Source of the DNA: Mesostigma viride
Taxonomy: Eukaryota > Streptophyta > Mesostigmatophyceae > Mesostigmatales > Mesostigmataceae
Direction: 5' to 3'
Assembly (NCBI GenBank): GCA_009746045.1
Contig: RPFO01001055.1
Coordinates: forward strand, 44,056-108,055
Length of the DNA: 64,000 nucleotides
Shown here in pieces: positions 12,701 to 21,700 of the stretch. Under the pieces are notes generated by a model. It saw nothing but the letters and a program-made list of their open reading frames with translations, was not told the origin of the DNA and did not search any database. Position numbers and translations under genes: made by a program. The stretch's first letter is position 1; each line of letters starts with the position of its first letter.

Positions 12701-15700
12701 ATCGTGATGGTGCCCTCATCGTGGTGGTGCCCTCATCGTGATGGTGCCCTCATCGTGGTGGTGCCCTCATCGTGATGGTGCCCTCATCGTGATGGTGCCC
12801 TCATCGTGATGCTGCCCTCATCGTGATGGTGCCCTCATCGTGATGGTGCCCTCATCGTGATGGTGCCCTCATCGTGGTGGTGCCCTCATCGTGGTGGTGC
12901 CCTCATCGTGGTGGTGCCCTCATCGTGATGGTGCCCTCATCGTGGTGGTGCCCTCATCGTGATGGTGCCCTCATCGTGATGCTGCCCTCATCGTGGTGGT
13001 GCCCTCATCGTGATGGTGCCCTCATCGTGATGGTGCCCTCATCGTGGTGGTGCCCTCATCGTGGTGGTGCCCTCATCGTGATGGTGCCCTCATCGTGATG
13101 GTGCCCTCATCGTGATGGTGCCCTCATCGTGATGGTGCCCTCATCGTGGTGGTGCCCTCATCGTGGTGGTGCCCTCATCGTGATGGTGCCCTCATCGTGG
13201 TGGTGCCCTCATCGTGATGGTGCCCTCATCGTGATGGTGCCCTCATCGTGATGGTGCCCTCATCGTGATGGTGCCCTCATCGTGATGGTGCCCTCATCGT
13301 GATGCTGCCCTCATCGTGATGGTGCCCTCATCGTGATGGTGCCCTCATCGTGATGGTGCCCTCATCGTGGTGGTGCCCTCATCGTGATGGTGCCCTCATC
13401 GTGGTGGTGCCCTCATCGTGATGGTGCCCTCATCGTGGTGGTGCCCTCATCGTGATGGTGCCCTCATCGTGATGGTGCCCTCATCGTGATGGTGCCCTCA
13501 TCGTGATGGTGCCCTCATCGTGATGGTGCCCTCATCGTGATGGTGCCCTCATCGTGGTGGTGCCCTCATCGTGGTGGTGCCCTCATCGTGATGGTGCCCT
13601 CATCGTGGTGGTGCCCTCATCGTGATGGTGCCCTCATCGTGATGCTGCCCTCATCGTGATGGTGCCCTCATCGTGATGGTGCCCTCATCGTGATGGTGCC
13701 CTCATCGTGATGGTGCCCTCATCGTGATGGTGCCCTCATCGTGATGGTGCCCTCATCGTGATGCTGCCCTCATCGTGATGGTGCCCTCATCGTGGTGGTG
13801 CCCTCATCGTGATGGTGCCCTCATCGTGATGGTGCCCTCATCGTGATGGTGCCCTCATCGTGATGGTGCCCTCATCGTGATGGTGCCCTCATCGTGATGG
13901 TGCCCTCATCGTGATGGTGCCCTCATCGTGATGGTGCCCTCATCGTGATGCTGCCCTCATCGTGATGCTGCCCTCATCGTGATGGTGCCCTCATCGTGGT
14001 GGTGCCCTCATCGTGATGGTGCCCTCATCGTGATGCTGCCCTCATCGCCCTCATCGTGATGCTGCCCTCATCGTGATAGTGCCCTCATCGTGATGGTGCC
14101 CTCATCGTGATGGTGCCCTCATCGTGATGGTGCCCTTATGCTGACGCCCTCATCGTGATGGTGCCCTCATCGTGATGGTGCCCTCATCGTGATGGTGCCC
14201 TCATCGTGATGGTGCCCTCATCGTGATGGTGCCCTCATCGTGATGCTGCCCTCATCGTGATGCTGCCCTTATGCTGACGCCCTCATCGTGATGGTGCCCT
14301 CATCGTGATGGTGCCCTCATCGTGATGGTGCCCTCATCGTGATGCTGCCCTCATCGTGATGGTTCGTGATGCTGCCCTCATCGTGATGGTGCCCTCATCG
14401 TGATGGTGCCCTCATCGTGATGCTGCCCTCATCGTGATGGTGCCCTCATCGTGATGCTGCCCTCATCGTGACGGTGCCCTCATCGTGGTGGTGCCCTCAT
14501 CGTGGTGGTGCCCTCATCGTGATGGTGCCCTCATCGTGACGGTGCCCTCATCGTGATGCTGCCCTCATCGTGGTGGTGCCCTCATCGTGACGGTGCCCTC
14601 ATCGTGATGGTGCCCTCATCGTGATGGTGCCCTCATCGTGATGCTGCCCTCATCGTGATGGTGCCCTCATCGTGATGGTGCCCTCATCGTGATGCTGCCC
14701 TCATCGTGATGCTGCCCTCATCGTGATGCTGCCCTCATCGTGATGCTGCCCTCATCGTGATGGTGCCCTCATCGTGATGGTGTCCTCATCGTGATGCTGC
14801 CCTCATCGTGATGGTGCCCTCATCGTGACGCCCTCATCGTGATGGTGCCCTTATGCTGACGCCCTCATCGTGGTTCCCTTATTATAATGCTGTGCTGATG
14901 TTGGCAGTTCGCAAGACTGCTCGTGCTGGAGGAAAAGGCGATGGACTTAGACATCAAGAGGCACGACCTCTTCTTTGTGCCGCTCGTGTACACCACAGTC
15001 AGCGGGCAGGACCCAAACACCTGCCTCTGGAAGCTGGAGGTGAGGGGGGTAGTGCCTGCCTGTGGAAGCTGCAGGTGAGGGGGTAGTGCCTGCCTGCCTG
15101 TGGAAGCTGGAGGTGAAAGGGAGGGAAGGGAGCGCCCGCTGGCTTAATGGTGTACGCAACCAAACTTTTCTCCCCCATTTGTGGTTGGCTTTGCTGTACA
15201 GCGTGGGAAGAGTTTTTGCGTGGATGCTGAATGCATTCACAGTATCCATCCCATCCATACTCTCGTGAATTGTTTGCGCCTGCATCTGCAAAAAATATTG
15301 CTGCTGGCTGGGATTGGGAGCGTTCAGCAGAATGTTCCAATCTTCCAAGTGTGCTCTCATGACAACCGCGGGAAAGGGCACATTGTGTGCCATTCAGCCA
15401 CTCATTGACTTGGCCTTCGGACTCGCTGTAAAGGCAATGCCCACTCCTTTTGTTTCACTTAGTGCAAGGCTTGTTGATAAGTTTGTCCACTCCCAACCCA
15501 GCGATCAACAAGCCAGCCTGATGGAGCCTCCGCACATACCCACACGCTATGGTGCTGTGGATTGTTTAATCTTAGCACCATCGCCCCTCTGTGCATGGCC
15601 TTGCAGGCATCTTGTTCTGGGTGGTACACAGTGCTGTCAACCCAAACGTGTACACTTCTTACGTTCCAATTGCCGTAGGCATCAGCCCCTCAAATGTCAC

Positions 15701-18700
15701 CATTCCGGTCATTGCCCACTATTTCTCCTTGCCCTGAATATACAAGTAATCATAGTATTAGTAGTATTTTCTTTGATAGTATTATTTCTATGCTCTAACG
15801 ATGTAAACTAACTACTACTTCCCTCTAAAGACTACTTTGTATGCATATATCAAACCAACGCTGCCGGCCCCGACAAAATCACACAGGTCAAAGGCCTCCC
15901 CGAGGGGCGACCCGGCGTGGTGGTGGGCGATCAGGTGTACTTGCGGCACGCGTCCCCTGACCCGCGGTTAAGCGGGGCAGAGTGCTTGGCCACCGTGCAG
16001 TACGTGTACATGGGTGGCATGGTGGGCAGCAAGACGGAGCCGCCCCATGTGCTGCTGTCCGTGCCCCCGGCATGGCTGGCAACAGGCACTGGCAGCACCA
16101 CGCCTGCGAGCCTCCAAATCCACGCGCGGTTTGTGTTCGATCGCAGCCTGCTTAAGGTGTGCCATCCCATGTGCCCACGTCGCATCTTGTCACTCGCTAG
16201 ATTGCCACTCGCTAGCTTGCCACTTCTCACTATTTTGTCGAAGCAACAAGGGCATCCGCAGTTGTGCTGTGTTCTCACGCCACTGGCCCTCGGAATATAA
16301 CAGCATGGGCAAGAGTCATAAGAGGTTTGGAGCAGATCACTCGCGGCAGAAGCACCCCTCATGCCATCAGCGACACCCTGTTGTCCATACTCGCTATTGG
16401 CCGGTTGGGCACCTCATGGCATCCTTGGACGGCATCATCTTGACACGGGCTCTGCGGTCCTAGTCATCATCACGGGCAAGCACGTGTGACGTATGGTGCC
16501 GGGTGCCCGCATACCCAACCATCCGTTCGAGATCACCACCTAGCTTCTTCCGCCATGTACATGTGCCAGCAGTTCGTCCTGTTTTCTATCCGATGGTACC
16601 GCATTTTTGTTTATACAGGCATGTGCAAGTCCACTTTAGTCGCGATGACTGCTCTGGTTGGCATGGTTATCATATCAAAGTTGCCTTCCCCTGAGCCCCT
16701 TGATCCTCTCAATGATCTTGTTAGGTATGACATAGATTAACTTACGAACAGAATAGATTCCTCAGGCATAGAGGAATCAAGAGCATGATTACGCTGATAG
16801 CGTGGGTGCGCTCACTGTGCTGGGACACAGGCTTGTTTTGAACTTGTTGTGTCTAAGTTTTCTTCCTTGCCTTTTCATGCAAGGTTCGTGCTTGGGCAGT
16901 TGTGTCCCCCATATAACAGAAAGCATGGTGCCAGTAGTGGAAGCATTGCAGGCCTAACAGCTGGCCTTTCCTGGTGCTGCCTCTGTCATCAGCGAAGGGT
17001 GTTTGTTATGCCCCATGCCCCATGAACTTGTGCGCCCCGTCTTGTGTGTTGTGCATCCAAATTTTGCCTGCGGCGAAACTTGTGCGTATGCTTTCCCCCG
17101 TGACTATCCCCTAACCCCCCCACACACCCCAGAACATGTTCACAGCCATCTTCAAGGCCGCTCTGTGCAAGGCCCCGCTGTTGCCATGTGTCTCTCCGGC
17201 ATGCCGCCAAGTGGCCGCTGCACCCGGGGGCAGCCACGGCCGGTTGCCTGGTCAAACGCGCACGCGTGTGCCCACGCCACTGGATGTTGCGTTCCACCCA
17301 TTGCCTGAGTCAGAGCTGGTAAGTGGTCATATCACCGCACCATTTGATGTAGGTAGTCGTTTATGACTAAGCAGTGTCGTTGTGGGCTGAGTCGGAGCTG
17401 GTAAGTGGTCATATCACAGTACCATTTGATGTAGGTAGTTGTTTATGACTAAGCAGTGTCGTTGTGGGCTGAGTCGGAGCTGGTAAGTGGTCATATCACA
17501 GTCCCATTTGATGTAGGTAGCTGTTTATGACTAAGCAGTGTCGTTGTGGGCTGAGTCAGAGCTGGTACGTGGTCATATCACCGCACCATTTGATGTAGGT
17601 AGTTGTTTATGACTAAGCAGCGTCATTGTGGGCTGAGTCGGAGCTGGTAAGTGGTCATATCACAGTCCCATTTGAGGTAGGTAGTTGTTTACGACTAAGC
17701 AGTGTCGTTGTGGGCTGAGTCAGAGCTGGTAAGTGGTCACATTACAGTACCATTTGATGTAGGTAGTTGTTTATGAGTAAGCAGTGTCGTTGTGGGCTGA
17801 GTCGGAGCTGGTAAGTGGTTGTGTATCAGTAGCACATGACGTGGGCAACCAATTACAACTACCAGTGCTGGAGCTGGGAAGCAGATGCAGCTAGTATGAT
17901 TTTTCGAAATGGCAGTGAATAGCGAGTCATTAGCAACTGTAGATTGTAAAGTGAATAGCGAGTCATTAGCAACTGTAGATTGTAAAGTGAATAGCGAGTC
18001 ATTAGCAACTGTAGATTGTAAAGTGAATAGCGAGTCATTAGCAACTGTAGATTGTAAAGTGAATAGCGAGTCATTAGCAACTGTAGATTGTAAAGTGAAT
18101 AGCGAGTCATTAGCAACTGTAGATTGTAACAAATCGTCTAGTTAGGCGCTCAAGGAAATGGAAAGTTTTTGTAAGCAATCAGGGGAATCAAATCAGGGCT
18201 AATCAGGAACAACATTTGGCAAAATGGTTGTAAATGGGAAGGAGTCAATGGTGCATAGCTGATGTAAATGGTAGCTACGTGGAGCAAGTGGAGCATTTGT
18301 CAGCATGGATCAAGCATATGCTGGCATGCGAAGGCCAACAAGAATCGGGTGGGCACCCAGGGTGTGCCATGCCTGCAAGCGCAGCCAGCCGGGAACCCTG
18401 TATGCCATGCGGGGGGGGCGGCTGTGTGCGTAGCTGAAAAAAAAAACAACTCTTGTTTAGTGCAAAACAAGGTGATATGTTGTTGGCGTTCAGTTGGCAA
18501 TGAAGTAACGGTACTGCTGATACGTCCCTGCAGTTGAATGTTGCAGGGAAAGTGGGCACCATTGGCTGTGCTTGGCGCTCCTGTCGTTGCTTGCCTGGTA
18601 TAGTTTTGTATAGAAGCCGCTCCCCCCTCTTGTCAATCAAGGAGGGCTTGTACTTATCACGTTGGGGATGCCCAATTAAGTGTTTCACAAGTGTTCACAC

Positions 18701-21700
18701 CGTCAAATATATGAAGGTAAAAACACCGGTGCCAATAGCAGGAGACTGCCCTCACTACACCTTGGCGTGTGCAGCTTGCGGTGTGTGCAGCTTGGCTTGT
18801 GCTCATTGAATCGCGTGCCTTGACATGCGATCGATGTTTGCACACAGGTCAACACAAAGCTGAACAGGGAGCAGAGGAAGGTGGTTGCAGACGTTCTCCA
18901 CATCAGCACCCACGCGCGGCCCCTGCCGCCTTACATCATCTTTGGGCCGCCAGGCACGGGGAAGACATCGGTGGTGCGTAGCGGACGCCGCAACGAGCGA
19001 AACTCGTTGGAAGTTGCAGGACCCACGCGCGTGACAGCTGGCGGCCAACTTTGGTTGGCAATCTAAAGACCTTATTTGAGTTGTAGCATTGCTAAATACA
19101 CATATGTTATCTGCTTGTCGATCAGCAGGATCTTCTCCCAGCATTTTCCCCTTGATCCAGTTTGTTTACCCTGAGATGTGACACAAGTACATCCCCATGC
19201 ACGCCACACACTTGTTGCCGTGGGTTTGACATAATCCTGATGCCGTTCAGCCTGTCACCATGCAATCGCCGCTTGCGATGACCTCTGCAAAGGTCATCCC
19301 ATGTGTGATGGGATCCGCCTTGTTAGCCGCAATATTGGTGTGGCTGCTTGGTGGGCGTGCCAATACGGACGACACTGGTGGACGCGTCTTTTCTCATCAT
19401 GCTGGCACCTGGTACCTGGCAAATGATACCAGTCACGCTGACAGCACTTGCCAGCATAATGTGCATTGGCGGCGTGGCCCGTTACCTGCCACCCGGCACA
19501 CGTCAGCTGTGCCCCGTGCCATTGTGGAGAATGTCTGGGTGCCACCTTGTTTCTGTCTTGCAAATTGGACACGAATTATGGTTATCTCCTGTGATGGTTA
19601 TCTCCTTTCAGTCATCTGCGTGAGCAGGAGAGTAGTACGCGAGCTGATGACCTCTTGATGACTCCTGCTCGTGGATCAACTCCTCTGCTTGCATCTGCAC
19701 CCCACACACACAAACAGATGGTGGAGTGCATCCTGCAGCTGTTGAGGGGCAACGCGAGCCCCCCACGCCGCCTGCTGGTGTGCGCCCCCTCCAACTTCGC
19801 TGCGGACATCCTTTGCAGGTGAGTGGCCCGATGGATCGCTCACTCGGCCCGAACGGAACGTTCCTTGGACCACCCGCTTGTCATGATCCCTCGGCTACTG
19901 TCATTGGTAATGGGCGGGGTTACAGTTATGGCCAGGCGTGCCTGATAGACATTAACCCAGCTCTTTAAACTGGTCACGTTACTCTGCTGGCAAGCCGGGC
20001 AGCAAGGGGCCCCGCTCACTGCATGGACTTATGCTGACAGCTTGACATGGCAGGCTGGTAGCCGAATTGGGGTGGCCGACCCATGAAAATTGGCAGAATG
20101 GTGTCATTACATGGACTAGGAAAAAAATCATTGCATCAGGAATGGGCCCGTGTGAGTGGCTTCCATGGGCCCAGGGTGTTTTTCATGATGCCATGGACTG
20201 TGTAGGGTTTACGCGCCTGGCTATAGTTGATTTCAGCCAGAAGGCGTTATGTAGAACCTTCGCCGGGTTGCTGGTTAGTCGCCCTTCTGGGCCGCTTTTT
20301 GATAGCACATGGTATAGGATAGCACATTATATAGGACAGCACATGATATGATAGCACATGATATAGGGTAGCCCCTGTCTCTGCAGTACAGTAAAACTGC
20401 CCCACAATACAAGGTGATAGAAAGGGTTGGAAGGGCTGCTCTTAGACCCCTTCTGAAGGCTGCTCCGACTTAATTGCGGTCCAACTTATCTAAGTCGGTG
20501 CGGGAGAAGCCAAGTAGTCGGTTCGGGGAGAGCTTTTCGCCCCTTCTGATTCCCCTACCACAACTTTTCTTGTCAGACGCCCGAATACGACGCGCGCCCC
20601 GAGGTACATCCCCCCCCCACGGTTAAGATTCCCAGGTTTAAGATCTCGAGACCCTGGATTTAGGAATTTCAGGTTTAAGATCGCAGGGCTGGTTTTGGGA
20701 AAAAGATCTTAGAGTAGGCACAAATAGCTGGTCAGTGGTATTCGATTTAGATTATGTACTCGGGCATACCGCATCAGGTTTAAGATCGCCTACAGCTCTC
20801 AACTTTAAGATCGTCAGCCCTGGATTTGATTTAAGGTTTAAGATCCCAGCCCTGGGTCGGCCGGACCCCAATCTTAAACGTGGGGGGAGGGGTGTAGACT
20901 GTACCGGTTTGGGGGGTATGGGCAAGCCAATTGTACACTCTGTACTCAAGTCGAGGGAGTCAACACCCCATGGTTCAGTCCGTCGCATTGGACACTCTGA
21001 CTTTCCCTGAACATTCGAACTCACTTTGGTCCGACCTATCTTTGCAGTTTCACAACTTTAGGTGGGACCTTAGGTAGGACCGACCTTAAAGTGGCGCGGC
21101 GACGGTTGTTGTGGGATCCATAAGTCGCACGTCGCTGCTAAGTCGGAGCTTCAGAAGGGTCTATTACCTCCTAGGTGCTGCAGCCGGCCCCTTTGCCTAG
21201 CTTCCTTTTTTCTGCCGTTGATTAGAATCTCACACCAGTGACTATGGTGAGCACTGGCCTCCCCGGCCGGAATGCCTCCGCGGCTCGACCCCATCACTTC
21301 CTGTAAATGCAGCGGCATCGCGGCAGGCAGCAGTGTCGCCGGTGCAGACAAATGGATGATTCGGCTGAACGATCCTCGGCGGACCAACGCCTCCGTCAAG
21401 TCCGACGTGCGACGGTGCGTGGACCCTTTGAGCGTGTGTCTCGCATCGCCGAGCTGTTGAATACGACTTGCTCGAAAATATCGATCGGTTCTTGCTGTAC
21501 GGTCAAACATCTTGCATTGCTGTTGTGGAGTCCATTCTCGGCAGCCTGTCGGCAATTCAGCCTGTCAAGCCAGGTACGGCGAGCACGTCTTCTAGCATTT
21601 GTTTTCGTGGATCTTCCCTTTGGTTCACTCTCCGTCTATCGTTCACTTTCACTATCGGTGCGCCCTCTGTGGCTCACCTGGTGTCATCCGTGCGCCCTCC

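Noticed and set aside
9638-14874. Several 74-codon open frames in the 17-bp satellite
   Set aside because: They arise because three 17-bp units make 51 nt. The protein is a pure repeat and the same frame recurs wherever the units have no stop.
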